DNA from: Romboutsia maritimum
GTDB taxonomy: Bacteria; Bacillota; Clostridia; Peptostreptococcales; Peptostreptococcaceae
Length of the DNA stretch: 64,000 nucleotides
NCBI RefSeq assembly: GCF_002251085.2
Contig: NZ_NOJZ02000004.1
Location: 62,001-126,000, forward strand
Direction: 5' to 3'
Numbering within the stretch: position 1 is the first letter of the stretch; each line of letters starts with the position of its first letter. Position numbers and translations under genes: made by a program. This document shows, one piece after another, positions 36,899 to 45,339 of the stretch. The notes below the pieces were generated by a model. The model saw only the letters and a program-made list of their open reading frames with translations. It was not told the DNA's origin and made no database searches.

Positions 36899-37996
36899 AT
36901 GAAAATAGGTATATTTCTTGGAGCAGGAGCTTCTGCAGCAGAAAGTTTGCCAATTCAAAATGAATTATTTAGTAAATATTTTAAAGATATAACAAAAGAA
37001 GACTGTAAAAGTGATATGAATAGAGAATTATATAAATTTTTTAAGCAGATGTTTAATATAGATATTTTAAAAGATAATACAGATGTTGTAAATTTTCCTA
37101 CTTTTGAAGAAGTTTTAGGGCTTTTAGATTTAGCTGAACAACGTAGAGAATCCTTTAAAAACTTTGGTTTAGAAACATTAAATAATAGAAGTGATAGTAT
37201 AAGATATTTAAGACAATATTTAATTTTATTAATGGCTCAGGCTATAAATAATACAACTGAAAATACTAATAAGTACCATAGTTTATTAGTAAAGAATCTA
37301 TTAGATGCAAATGTTTTATTAGATACTACTTTTATAAGTGCTAATTATGATATAAATATAGATAATACTATAGCATCTTTGTATAGTGAAAAAAATCATC
37401 CTATTATGTTAGATTATGGAGTTGATTTTACAAATTTTAATATTAAAAATGGATGGAAAAGGCCTAAGGATCCACTAATAAAGCTTTATAAGATTCATGG
37501 TTCTCTAAACTGGCTGTATTGTCCTATATGTAACAGTTTAAATCTTACTCCATATGAAGGTGGAGTTATGAGACTTTTAAAAAATACAGAAGAAACTAGA
37601 TGTTTAGAATGCCAAGAGATAACAGTTCCAATAATAATTCCACCAACGTACTTTAAAAATATGGCAAATGTATTTTTGAGCACTGTATGGAATGAAACAG
37701 AAAAGGCGTTAAGAGAAACTGATATATTAGTTTTTTGTGGATATTCATTTCCTGAGGCGGATATACACATAAAGTATATGCTAAAAAGAATTCAAACAAG
37801 TAGAAAAAAGCCTCCTTTAAAAATAATGGTGTTTAATAATCATAGTAAAAAATATAAATCTTCTCTTAAAAAAGAAGAATTTAGATATAAAAGATTTCTT
37901 GGTGAAGATGTTATATTTACAAAAAATTCATTTCAAGATTTTGCAACAGATCCAATGAAATTTATAAACGATGTTACAAAAAAATTTGATAAGTAA
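36899..37996 (+). CDS. SIR2-like NAD-dependent protein with zinc ribbon
   Basis: 365-residue SIR2-superfamily protein. NAD-binding GAGAS is at residues 8-12; Asn149-Tyr150-Asp151 in SANYDINID and His200 in KIHGSLNW are the expected catalytic positions. A zinc ribbon has C208-x2-C211 and C235-x2-C238. FCGYSFPEADIHIKYML resembles the Rossmann C-terminal part of SIR2_2-type proteins. Such proteins act as NAD-degrading effectors in several phage-defence systems, but others have unknown housekeeping roles. It has its own terminator and unknown genes on both sides. Confidence 0.85.
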   Translation: MKIGIFLGAGASAAESLPIQNELFSKYFKDITKEDCKSDMNRELYKFFKQMFNIDILKDNTDVVNFPTFEEVLGLLDLAEQRRESFKNFGLETLNNRSDSIRYLRQYLILLMAQAINNTTENTNKYHSLLVKNLLDANVLLDTTFISANYDINIDNTIASLYSEKNHPIMLDYGVDFTNFNIKNGWKRPKDPLIKLYKIHGSLNWLYCPICNSLNLTPYEGGVMRLLKNTEETRCLECQEITVPIIIPPTYFKNMANVFLSTVWNETEKALRETDILVFCGYSFPEADIHIKYMLKRIQTSRKKPPLKIMVFNNHSKKYKSSLKKEEFRYKRFLGEDVIFTKNSFQDFATDPMKFINDVTKKFDK

Positions 37997-38032
37997 AAAT
38001 CCGACTAAAAATAAAATTAGTCGGATTTTTAA
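37997..38032 (+). terminator. SIR2 gene terminator
   Basis: AAATCCGACTAA ... TTAGTCGGATTTTT immediately after the stop codon. Confidence 0.9.
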
Positions 38033-38241
38033 ATTATTAAGGTGAAAATATATAAATTACACATAATAAATTAACTCGAAACAATAGTTATTTATATACA
38101 AATTATTATTATATGTAGAAAACAAATAAAGAATTAGACAAATTCCTCATTTAGAAGGATAATACATAAATAAATCAAATTAATAAAAGTATAAATAAAT
38201 TTAATTTTTTATTTTGAGATTAAGATCGGGGGTATAATACT

Positions 38242-39117
38242 ATGATTTCGTTCGATATAAATGGAGCTATCATTGAGTTTGATGAAAAGATGAATAACTA
38301 CAATAATATCAGAAAATTTTTCAAGTCGTATGCTTTAGATAAATCTAGTGAATTTGAGGAAGAGAGCTTAAATAAAATTCAGACTATTAAGCAAATATCA
38401 GAAAAATGCCTTCTTTTAGGAGAAAAAATAATAGATGAAGCTATAAAAAAAGGGGTAGAGAATATAGTTAAGTATGATGTTATAACTATAGATAGTAATA
38501 TATTTAAGGAAAATTATTGTGAAAAATATTTGGATTTCACTAGATTATTAAATAATTTTAGTAAAGATTGCTCAAATACTAATAAAGGTAAAAAGCATAA
38601 TAATGCAAAATTTTATGATATTAAACCACATATTGAAAGATTAAGTGAATATATATATAATGATTGCTTTAACATACACTATGCAGTTGTAGATGCACTT
38701 TTAGAAAAGAAGGTAAAAAATATACAACCTTATGTAGATAATAAATCAATAAGACAAGCAGATGCATTATTTAATAATTACAAAGATGGATTTATAAGTA
38801 AGCCAGATGAATGTAGAGTTATAAAACAGATAATTACATTAAATCCATATAGAGAAGATGTATATGAATATATAATAAAAGAAGATGGAGATTTTGGTAG
38901 AGAGATAGAAAAATTAACAGAATTTTTAGGATATGATATAAGAATACATAAATCAAAATTAATGAATATATATATCAAGAAATTAATTGAAAATGATATA
39001 AATGACATAAATTCAGCAAAGGAAAAAGTTCAGAAATATGCTAAGTATATAGGATGTATTGATAGTAAAGTGTATATATCTAGAATAGATGATATTTATA
39101 CTTTTGAAAAAGCTTAA
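38242..39117 (+). CDS. hypothetical helical protein
   Basis: Not recognised. 291 residues, no signal or membrane segment; predicted mostly helical from composition. Notable stretches: KHNNAKFYDIKPHIERLSEYIYNDCFNIHYAVVDALLEKK and IITLNPYREDVYEYIIKEDGD, the latter resembling a tetratricopeptide-like end domain seen in other clostridial unknowns. A GGGGGT ribosome site precedes the ATG. Monocistronic, about 245 bases after the SIR2 gene. Confidence 0.7.
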   Translation: MISFDINGAIIEFDEKMNNYNNIRKFFKSYALDKSSEFEEESLNKIQTIKQISEKCLLLGEKIIDEAIKKGVENIVKYDVITIDSNIFKENYCEKYLDFTRLLNNFSKDCSNTNKGKKHNNAKFYDIKPHIERLSEYIYNDCFNIHYAVVDALLEKKVKNIQPYVDNKSIRQADALFNNYKDGFISKPDECRVIKQIITLNPYREDVYEYIIKEDGDFGREIEKLTEFLGYDIRIHKSKLMNIYIKKLIENDINDINSAKEKVQKYAKYIGCIDSKVYISRIDDIYTFEKA

Positions 39118-39149
39118 GATAAAAGAAGGAAAATTAAAAAAATTGTATC

Positions 39150-39191
39150 TAAAAAGGATATGCCTAAAGTAATTTAAGCATATCCTTTTAA
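39150..39191. terminator. bidirectional terminator
   Basis: AAAAGGATATGC ... GCATATCCTTTT between convergent genes. Confidence 0.85.
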
Positions 39192-39199
39192 AATATAAT

Positions 39200-39403
39200 T
39201 TAATCAATATAATATATAGTATCATCCAAAAAAAAGTCATCGGATGAATCAGACTTATTGTCTGAATTAATATCTTCATTAAAGTAACTAATATCTTCTT
39301 CTAAGATAATATAATCTGAAAAGATATTATCCTCAAAACTAAGCAAATTCGTTAGTTTATTTTCAAAATTGGATTTTTTAAACAATTTTATTTGTTTGCT
39401 CAT
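39200..39403 (-). CDS. small acidic hypothetical protein
   Basis: 67 residues, basic at the N-terminus (MSKQIKLFKKSNF) and strongly acidic after residue 25 (NEDINSDNKSDSSDDFFLDD). AGAGGTG stands five bases before the ATG on the minus strand and a shared terminator follows, so I consider it real. Not recognised. Confidence 0.6.
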   Translation of the reverse strand: MSKQIKLFKKSNFENKLTNLLSFEDNIFSDYIILEEDISYFNEDINSDNKSDSSDDFFLDDTIYYID

Positions 39404-39664
39404 AAAAACACCTCTTGAAAAATTTATTCATCACAAATATTATATGAAAATCATAAATTATTAGCAAGTAATAAATAAAATAAATTTATAATAAATATTT
39501 GATTGAATTTTTTGAAAATAAAAACTATTTCTAAAATTTTTTATAAAAAAAATACATTATGAAACCAATTGTATTATAATTTACTTAAATAAAAGTTAAG
39601 TTAAATCTTTTTACTATATTATATGAATGTATTATATATTTTGATTTTTTTGGGGGGTTAAAAA

Positions 39665-40927
39665 ATGAATAGTGTAGGGTATCTAACTGAGTCAGGAAAA
39701 TATTTTACAAAAGAAGAAGCTATTTTAGAAGCTAAAAGATGCCTTTTATGTAAGGATGCACCTTGTAGTGAAGGATGTCCTATAGGAAGTGATCCAAGAA
39801 CTTTTATAGAACTTGTATCATTAGGCGAATTAGATAAGGCTATACAAATTTTAAGAATAAATAATCCATTAGCTGGAATATGTTCAAGAATTTGTCCTTA
39901 TGAAAAATACTGTGTTGGAGGGTGTAGAAAGACGAGTTTAAAAGACCCGATAATGATACCATATATACAAAAGTTTTTAGCAGAATATGAGAAGGAAAGT
40001 AAATCTATAATAAAAAAAGAAGTTAATCTAAATGGTGAAAAAATAGGAATAATAGGTTCAGGACCATCAGGGTTATCTGCAGCAGCCTTTTTAGCACAAA
40101 AAGGATATAATGTAACAGTGTTTGAAGAAAGAGATATTGTAGGCGGATGGCTAAGTTATGGGATTCCACCACATAGGCTACCAAAGAAAGTAATAATAGA
40201 AGATGTTAAATATATAGAAAGTTTAGGAGTTAAGTTTATAACTAATTGTACAGTTGGAAAAGATGTTACTTTAGATGAACTAAGAGAAAAAGGATTTAAA
40301 GCATTTTTAGTATCTAGTGGATTAAATAAAGGAAGAAAATTAAATATAAAGGGATGTCATTATGATGGAGTTATGGATGCAGTAAGTTTTTTAGCAGAAG
40401 CAAAAAGTAAAGATGGAAATGTAACTGTAGGAAAAAGTGCAATTGTAATTGGTGGTGGAGATGTTGCAATTGATTGTGGAACAACAGCAAAATTAATAGG
40501 ATATGAAAAAGTAAGAATAGTAGTTAGATGCTCCATAGAACAAATGACAGCAAGTAAAAAGGAATTAGATTATCTACATTATGTAAATGTACCTATATTT
40601 GATAGTTTTGATTCAGCTGAAATTATTGCAGATGAAAACGGAAAAGTAATAGGAATGGAGTTTATAGGTGTAGATGATGGATCTAAATTAAAGCTAGATG
40701 CGGATGTAATAATATTTGCAGTTGGTCAAAAATCAGAAGGTATAGAATCTATAGCACCTGTTGAAATAGATAATAGAGGTATGGTTATTACTAATGATTT
40801 TAAAACAAGTGTAGGAGATGTTTTTGCAACTGGAGATATAATACAAGGTGATAAAACAGCATGCTATGCAACAGCTTTAGGTAAAAAGGTGGCCATAGCT
40901 ATAGATAAATATTTTGTAAACAATTAA
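39665..40927 (+). CDS. GltD-like FAD/NAD(P)-dependent oxidoreductase
   Basis: 420-residue flavoprotein of the glutamate synthase small chain/dihydropyrimidine dehydrogenase type. The N-terminal Fe-S domain has CLLCKDAPCSEGCP and CSRICPYEKYCVGGC. The FAD motif IGSGPSGLSAA follows, then the NAD(P) motif VIGGGDVAIDCG and the C-terminal FATGDIIQGDKTA. No glutamate synthase large subunit is adjacent, so the electron partner is unknown. The RBS is GGGGGG. Confidence 0.92.
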   Translation: MNSVGYLTESGKYFTKEEAILEAKRCLLCKDAPCSEGCPIGSDPRTFIELVSLGELDKAIQILRINNPLAGICSRICPYEKYCVGGCRKTSLKDPIMIPYIQKFLAEYEKESKSIIKKEVNLNGEKIGIIGSGPSGLSAAAFLAQKGYNVTVFEERDIVGGWLSYGIPPHRLPKKVIIEDVKYIESLGVKFITNCTVGKDVTLDELREKGFKAFLVSSGLNKGRKLNIKGCHYDGVMDAVSFLAEAKSKDGNVTVGKSAIVIGGGDVAIDCGTTAKLIGYEKVRIVVRCSIEQMTASKKELDYLHYVNVPIFDSFDSAEIIADENGKVIGMEFIGVDDGSKLKLDADVIIFAVGQKSEGIESIAPVEIDNRGMVITNDFKTSVGDVFATGDIIQGDKTACYATALGKKVAIAIDKYFVNN

Positions 40928-40948
40928 CTGAAAATTCTTAATTTTATA

Positions 40949-40981
40949 AAAATCATCTATTATATAAATAGATGATTTTGC
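40949..40981 (+). terminator. terminator after the GltD-like gene
   Basis: AAAATCATCTATT ... AATAGATGATTTT. Confidence 0.75.
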
Positions 40982-41191
40982 TGTTTTATTTATAGTAGAA
41001 ATTTTTAATAAGTTAATTTTAATTAATGAATAGATAATATTCATAATATTGCAAATGGAAATTAAGAGAAGAAGTTAAAAAAAATAAACTTTTTTTAAAA
41101 AAGTGTACATATTTTAAGAAATATGTGTTATTATAATAGAGTAGTAAAAAATAAATATCCAACAAATTGGATGAGAACTTAGGAGAAACAT

Positions 41192-41395
41192 ATGAATACT
41201 GGAATAGTAAAATGGTTTAACAACGAAAAAGGATTTGGATTTATAACTGTAGATGGAACTGGTGAAGAGATATTTGCTCACTTCTCAGCTATACAATCAG
41301 AAGGATTCAAATCATTAGAAGAAGGACAATCTGTTCAATTCGAAATAGTAGAAGGACAAAAAGGACCTCAAGCTGCTAACATAGTTAGACTATAA
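41192..41395 (+). CDS. cold-shock protein
   Basis: 67-residue CspA/CspB-type OB-fold RNA chaperone: RNP1 KGFGFITV and RNP2 EIFAHFSAI. Codon choice includes C-ending codons such as AAC and TTC, as common in highly expressed genes. A -10-like TATAAT near 41133-41138 gives a leader of about 50 bases. RBS TTAGGAG. Confidence 0.95.
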   Translation: MNTGIVKWFNNEKGFGFITVDGTGEEIFAHFSAIQSEGFKSLEEGQSVQFEIVEGQKGPQAANIVRL

Positions 41396-41418
41396 TCGGC
41401 TTTATATAAATAAAGTGA

Positions 41419-41448
41419 AAAAAAGACCTGTAAAGGTCTTTTTTTTGT
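41419..41448 (+). terminator. cold-shock gene terminator
   Basis: AAAGACCTGTAAAGGTCTTTTTTTT. Confidence 0.9.
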
Positions 41449-41462
41449 GTATTAAATTAATG

Positions 41463-42503
41463 TTATTTAATGGTTTTTATAGATTCATTTGCGAAATCAG
41501 TGTTCACTATATTTTTATAAGGAGCTTTTTTATCTAATTCTTTAGCTTCTGTCATAACATCCATTAAACGATTTAAACTTTCTTCTTTTAAAATTGGATC
41601 TTGAGCCCAAGCATCTATTGATTTATATCTATCAACAACACTTATTAAATCTTCTAAACTTATATCTTCAAAGAAAGGCTGCATAGCTTTAGCGATTTCT
41701 TCATTAGAGGCTTTTTGAACCCAAATCTGACCTTTGTATAATGCATTAGTAAATCGTTGAATTAAATCTTTATTTTCTTTCATGTATGACTTAGTAGTAG
41801 AATAAGTTGTAAAAGGAATTTCTCCTGAATCTTTACCGATAGAAGCTACTATATATCCAGTTTTCTCTTTTTCCATTGCTGTAGCGGTTGGTTCAAATGC
41901 AGTTGTAAAATCACCTTCACCGCCAGCAAATGCACCAGCCATTACTCCGAATTGTACATCTGAACGTATGTTTGTGTTACCGTTAGAAATATCTTGACCT
42001 ATAGTAAGCCCTTTTTGCTTTAATACATATTCAAGTGTCATCAAAGGTACTCCACCTTTTCTTCCACCTAATACTTCTTTTCCTTTTAAGCTACTATAAT
42101 CAAAATTAGGCATTTTTTCTCTTGCAACTAAGAAACTACCGTCCCTTTTAGTTAATTGAGCAAAATTAACTGCATAATCTTCATTACCTTGATTATAAAC
42201 ATATATAGAAGCCTCTGGTCCCATAAGACCTATATCAGCTTCTTTAGATATTAAAGCAGCCATAGTTTTATCTGCCCCTTGAGTGTTTATAAGGTCGACT
42301 TTAATACCTTCATCTTCAAAGAATCCTTTAGTTATAGCAGCATATTGAGGTGCATAAAATACTGAATGAGTAACTTCTGCTATAGTTACGTTATCAAGTT
42401 CTTGTTTATCATTAGAAGAATTATCTGTAGATGAACTACACCCTGTGAGACATGCAAGACTTAATGCCAACGTACTTGTAAGAGCAACAAGCTTTTTATA
42501 CAT
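41463..42503 (-). CDS. orphan ABC substrate-binding lipoprotein (NMT1/SsuA-like)
   Basis: 346-residue solute-binding lipoprotein with lipobox LTGC at Cys22. The mature part has VFYAPQYAAITKGFFEDEGIKVD and KEADIGLMGPEASIYVYNQG, typical of the nitrate/sulfonate/pyrimidine-binding family. AGGAAGGGG precedes the ATG on the minus strand. No permease or ATPase gene is adjacent, so it either uses a distant transporter or shares one. A decayed copy of its 5' end lies at about 43174-43370. Confidence 0.88.
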   Translation of the reverse strand: MYKKLVALTSTLALSLACLTGCSSSTDNSSNDKQELDNVTIAEVTHSVFYAPQYAAITKGFFEDEGIKVDLINTQGADKTMAALISKEADIGLMGPEASIYVYNQGNEDYAVNFAQLTKRDGSFLVAREKMPNFDYSSLKGKEVLGGRKGGVPLMTLEYVLKQKGLTIGQDISNGNTNIRSDVQFGVMAGAFAGGEGDFTTAFEPTATAMEKEKTGYIVASIGKDSGEIPFTTYSTTKSYMKENKDLIQRFTNALYKGQIWVQKASNEEIAKAMQPFFEDISLEDLISVVDRYKSIDAWAQDPILKEESLNRLMDVMTEAKELDKKAPYKNIVNTDFANESIKTIK

Positions 42504-42841
42504 ACAAATATCCCCTTCCTAAAAGTAAGTAAAGTTAATAAAAAATTTCACATATAATATATAGTATTATTGACATAAAACATTTGTTACCATATTAATC
42601 TATTATAGAAGGTAATTTGAAATTTATATTAAATCTATTTTACAAATTAATCTAGGAATATTTCTAGTCTTTTATTATGTATAAAAAGGGATAGATTTTA
42701 TTATAGTTTAACGTGTTGGTAAAATATCAAAAGTATTAAATTTAATACCTCTTAAGTATTATTTTAATACTTCCTAAGAACCAAAAATGAAGGAAAGCTA
42801 TTATATATAGTAGTATTTTTACTTCAAAGGAGGTGCTGGAT

Positions 42842-43108
42842 ATGTATTATAATAAAGAAGTAAGAAATGCTATAGAAAATATGTTAGTTAAAGGTATAAA
42901 TAAATCTGATATGGACGTATTGAAAAAATATCCAGAAGATACACTTAATGAAATTAAATTAGCTGATAAAAAGAATGAAGAAAAATATGAAGCAAAACAA
43001 AAGGATCAACAGAAAAAGGTATATCAACTTACAACAAATCCTGAGAGAAAAATACTTCAAAGTATAATTGATGGTATGTATGAACACATGATGAAAAATA
43101 TAAACTAA
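42842..43108 (+). CDS. small hypothetical protein
   Basis: 88 residues from the ATG at 42842, seven bases after AAAGGAGGTG. The alternative GTG at 42833 overlaps that site. Hydrophilic, probably helical, with a charged centre (KKNEEKYEAKQKDQQKK). Not recognised. It lies between the substrate-binding gene and the decayed copy of its 5' end, and has its own terminator. Confidence 0.65.
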   Translation: MYYNKEVRNAIENMLVKGINKSDMDVLKKYPEDTLNEIKLADKKNEEKYEAKQKDQQKKVYQLTTNPERKILQSIIDGMYEHMMKNIN

Positions 43109-43121
43109 GAGAATTAACAAA

Positions 43122-43174
43122 AGAAGAACTCTAGTATAGTAAGGGTATTATACTAAACAGAGTTCTTTTTTTAT
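43122..43174 (+). terminator. terminator of the small hypothetical gene
   Basis: AGAACTCTAGTATA ... TATACTAAACAGAGTTCT followed by T7. Confidence 0.85.
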
Positions 43175-43370
43175 TAGAAGAATTATTAGTAGAGGGACTA
43201 CACCCTGTGAGACATACAAATATCCCACTTACTAAAAGTAAGTAAAGTTAATAAAAAATTTTACATATAATATATAGTATTATTAACATAAAACATTTGT
43301 TACCATATTAATATATTATAGAAGATAATTTAAAATTTATATTAAATCTAGTTTGTAAATTAACAAATAA
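43174..43370 (-). pseudogene. decayed duplicate of the substrate-binding gene's 5' end and promoter
   Basis: Strongly similar, base by base, to 42412-42650. It includes the lipobox-coding words CTACACCCTGTGAGACAT, the upstream AAAAGTAAGTAAAGTTAATA and CATAAAACATTTGTTACCAT. Relative to the intact copy, 50 bases (42454-42503) are missing between two ACAT repeats. That removes most of the signal-peptide coding sequence and shifts the frame; reading on from the remaining ATG gives a stop after five codons. Only the start of the gene is present. Confidence 0.85.
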
Positions 43371-43421
43371 TATATTAATTATCTTTAAAATAAAAAATTT
43401 AATTAGTAAAAGGAGATAAAC

Positions 43422-44105
43422 ATGAAAGACAGAACAGAAATAAAAAGTATGTCCAAAAGGCAGTTAAATTCAAATTGGAAATTGCCTGTTTTATTATCAG
43501 GGATAGTAACGTTAATAACTGCTTTTGTAACTAGACAAGAAATAATAAATGAATATTTTGCATTGTCATGGGTATTTAATATAATAACCGCAATAATAGG
43601 TATTTATTTAACGATGCTATATATTAATATAGCTAAAAACAAAGGTGAAGGTATCGTCACTTGGGAATGGTTAAAGGTTCCTTTTAATAAATTATTAAAG
43701 TGTATATTGTGTGCTATAGTTTTATTTTTAATAGTATTTGGAATAGGAATGCTAGGAATGTTAGCAATATTTATTTCGGGAACTTCATTAATTATATCAC
43801 AAGTTATAGGAAACATTTTAATAGTAGCTCTAGTTATATTAGATATTGTTATTTCAATATATTTAAGTTTTGCCACGTATTTAATTTTAGATAAAGACTG
43901 TAAAATTATAGAATCTTTAAAACTAAGTTTTAAGTTAGTTAAAAATTCATTTTGGAAGACTGTATTGTTTGGATTAAGTTTTATATTATGGATAATACCT
44001 ATAATAATTACATTAGGAGTTGCAACTATTTGGGTAATGCCTTATATAGGTATTTCTTATGCTAATTACTATTTAGAGTTGTACAATGAAAAAATAGGTA
44101 ATTAA
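43422..44105 (+). CDS. DUF975-like integral membrane protein
   Basis: 227 residues, about five to six membrane helices. The N-terminal SMSKRQLNSNWKLPVLLSG and the C-terminal KIIESLKLSFKLVKNSFWK with PYIGISYANYYLEL fit the DUF975 pattern. Function unknown. AAAAGGAG precedes the ATG; a terminator follows. Confidence 0.7.
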   Translation: MKDRTEIKSMSKRQLNSNWKLPVLLSGIVTLITAFVTRQEIINEYFALSWVFNIITAIIGIYLTMLYINIAKNKGEGIVTWEWLKVPFNKLLKCILCAIVLFLIVFGIGMLGMLAIFISGTSLIISQVIGNILIVALVILDIVISIYLSFATYLILDKDCKIIESLKLSFKLVKNSFWKTVLFGLSFILWIIPIIITLGVATIWVMPYIGISYANYYLELYNEKIGN

Positions 44106-44128
44106 AAATTAAAAAATATAAATATAAA

Positions 44129-44174
44129 AAGAAGTTATCTTAAAATTTAATTTTAGGATAACTTCTTTTTATGT
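44129..44174 (+). terminator. terminator with TTATCTT arms
   Basis: GAAGTTATCTTAAAAT ... ATTTTAGGATAACTTC followed by TTTTT. Confidence 0.85.
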
Positions 44175-44199
44175 TTATATTATATATTAAAAAAAGTAC

Positions 44200-44228
44200 T
44201 TGTATCTTAGGTGTACTACATATATAAT
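44200..44228 (+). promoter_or_regulatory. promoter of the GntR-ABC operon
   Basis: TTGTAT (44200-44205), 17-base spacer, TATAAT (44223-44228). Confidence 0.7.
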
Positions 44229-44244
44229 ACACTTAAGAAGTGTA
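44228..44244 (+). promoter_or_regulatory. operator-like inverted repeat at the transcription start
   Basis: TACACTT-AAG-AAGTGTA, perfect 7-base arms directly after the -10 box. The likely site for autoregulation by the GntR-family product of the first gene. Confidence 0.55.
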
Positions 44245-44279
44245 ATACTGAAATAGTACAGTGGTACGGAGGTGAATAT

Positions 44280-44636
44280 ATGAAATTTAGCCCAAACGAC
44301 AAGGAACCCGTTTATATTCAGATTATAAGATATATAAAACAACAAATTGTAATAGGGGAACTTAAGCCAGGAGATGCAATTTTGTCAAGAAGAGAAATGG
44401 CTGTGAAAATTAAAGTAAATGTGAATACTGTACAAAAATCATATAAGGAGATGGAAGATATGGGAATTATAACTACGCTTAGAAATTATCAAAGTAATAT
44501 AACTACTGACCAACAAATGATAAATAATATAAGGGAAGAACTTATAAATGAATCCATGGAATCTTTTATGGAAAATATGAAGGCAATAAATGTTAAAAAG
44601 GAAGAACTTATAAATTTGATAAACAATAGGTATTAG
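44280..44636 (+). CDS. GntR-family (YtrA subfamily) transcriptional regulator
   Basis: 118 residues: winged-helix DNA-binding domain (PVYIQIIRYIKQQIVIGELKPG, RREMAVKIKVNVNTVQKSYKEMEDMGII) and a very short C-terminal tail, diagnostic of the YtrA group that represses adjacent ABC transporters. I start at ATG 44280, preceded by GGAGGTG; an upstream in-frame ATG at 44211 lies inside the promoter. The ABC ATPase follows after ten bases. Confidence 0.92.
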   Translation: MKFSPNDKEPVYIQIIRYIKQQIVIGELKPGDAILSRREMAVKIKVNVNTVQKSYKEMEDMGIITTLRNYQSNITTDQQMINNIREELINESMESFMENMKAINVKKEELINLINNRY

Positions 44637-44646
44637 GGGGGATTTT

Positions 44647-45339
44647 ATGATAGAAATAAAAAATGTAAGTAAAAGATATAAAAAACTTCAAGCATTAGAT
44701 GATATATCTTTTACTATAGAAGAAGGAAAGATAAGCTGCATATTAGGAGTTAATGGTGTTGGAAAATCGACTATATTAAAAGCAATAGCAGGTCTTATTA
44801 AAATAGATAGTGGAGAGATACTTATAGATGGGCAAAAAATAAATCATAAAATTTATAATAAAGTTTCTTTTGTTCCAGATGTAGATAATCATTTTTCACA
44901 TTTTACTATAAAAGAAAGTTTTGAATTTATGAAAGAGTTTTACAAAAATTGGAGTGACGAAAAAGCATATGAAATGTTAGAAATGTTCAATTTAAAAGAT
45001 AATTTACATATATCTACTCTTTCTAAGGGGAATATAGCAAGAGTAAAAATAGTTATAGGATTTGCGCAAAATGCTAAATACACATTACTTGATGAACCAT
45101 TTTCAGGGATAGATATATTTAAACGAGAAGAATTTATAGGGATAATGACTAAGTACTTAAATGAAGACCAAAGTATAATAATAACTACTCATGAAATATC
45201 AGAAATAGAGATGTTAGTAGATGATGTTGTTATTATAGATAATGGAAAAGTAATATTTAAGTTTAATGCAGAAAAAACTCGTGAAGTAGAAGGTAAGTCT
45301 ATCGTTGATAAAATGAGGGAGGTGTATAGAGGTGAATAA
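44647..45339 (+). CDS. ABC transporter ATPase
   Basis: 230 residues: Walker A GVNGVGKST, signature LSKGNIARVK (LSKGN rather than LSGGQ, common in YtrB-like exporters), Walker B YTLLDEPFSGID, switch TTHE. Overlaps the permease gene by eight bases. Probably an exporter of antibiotic or lipid-type cargo controlled by the GntR regulator; the cargo is unknown. Confidence 0.93.
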   Translation: MIEIKNVSKRYKKLQALDDISFTIEEGKISCILGVNGVGKSTILKAIAGLIKIDSGEILIDGQKINHKIYNKVSFVPDVDNHFSHFTIKESFEFMKEFYKNWSDEKAYEMLEMFNLKDNLHISTLSKGNIARVKIVIGFAQNAKYTLLDEPFSGIDIFKREEFIGIMTKYLNEDQSIIITTHEISEIEMLVDDVVIIDNGKVIFKFNAEKTREVEGKSIVDKMREVYRGE

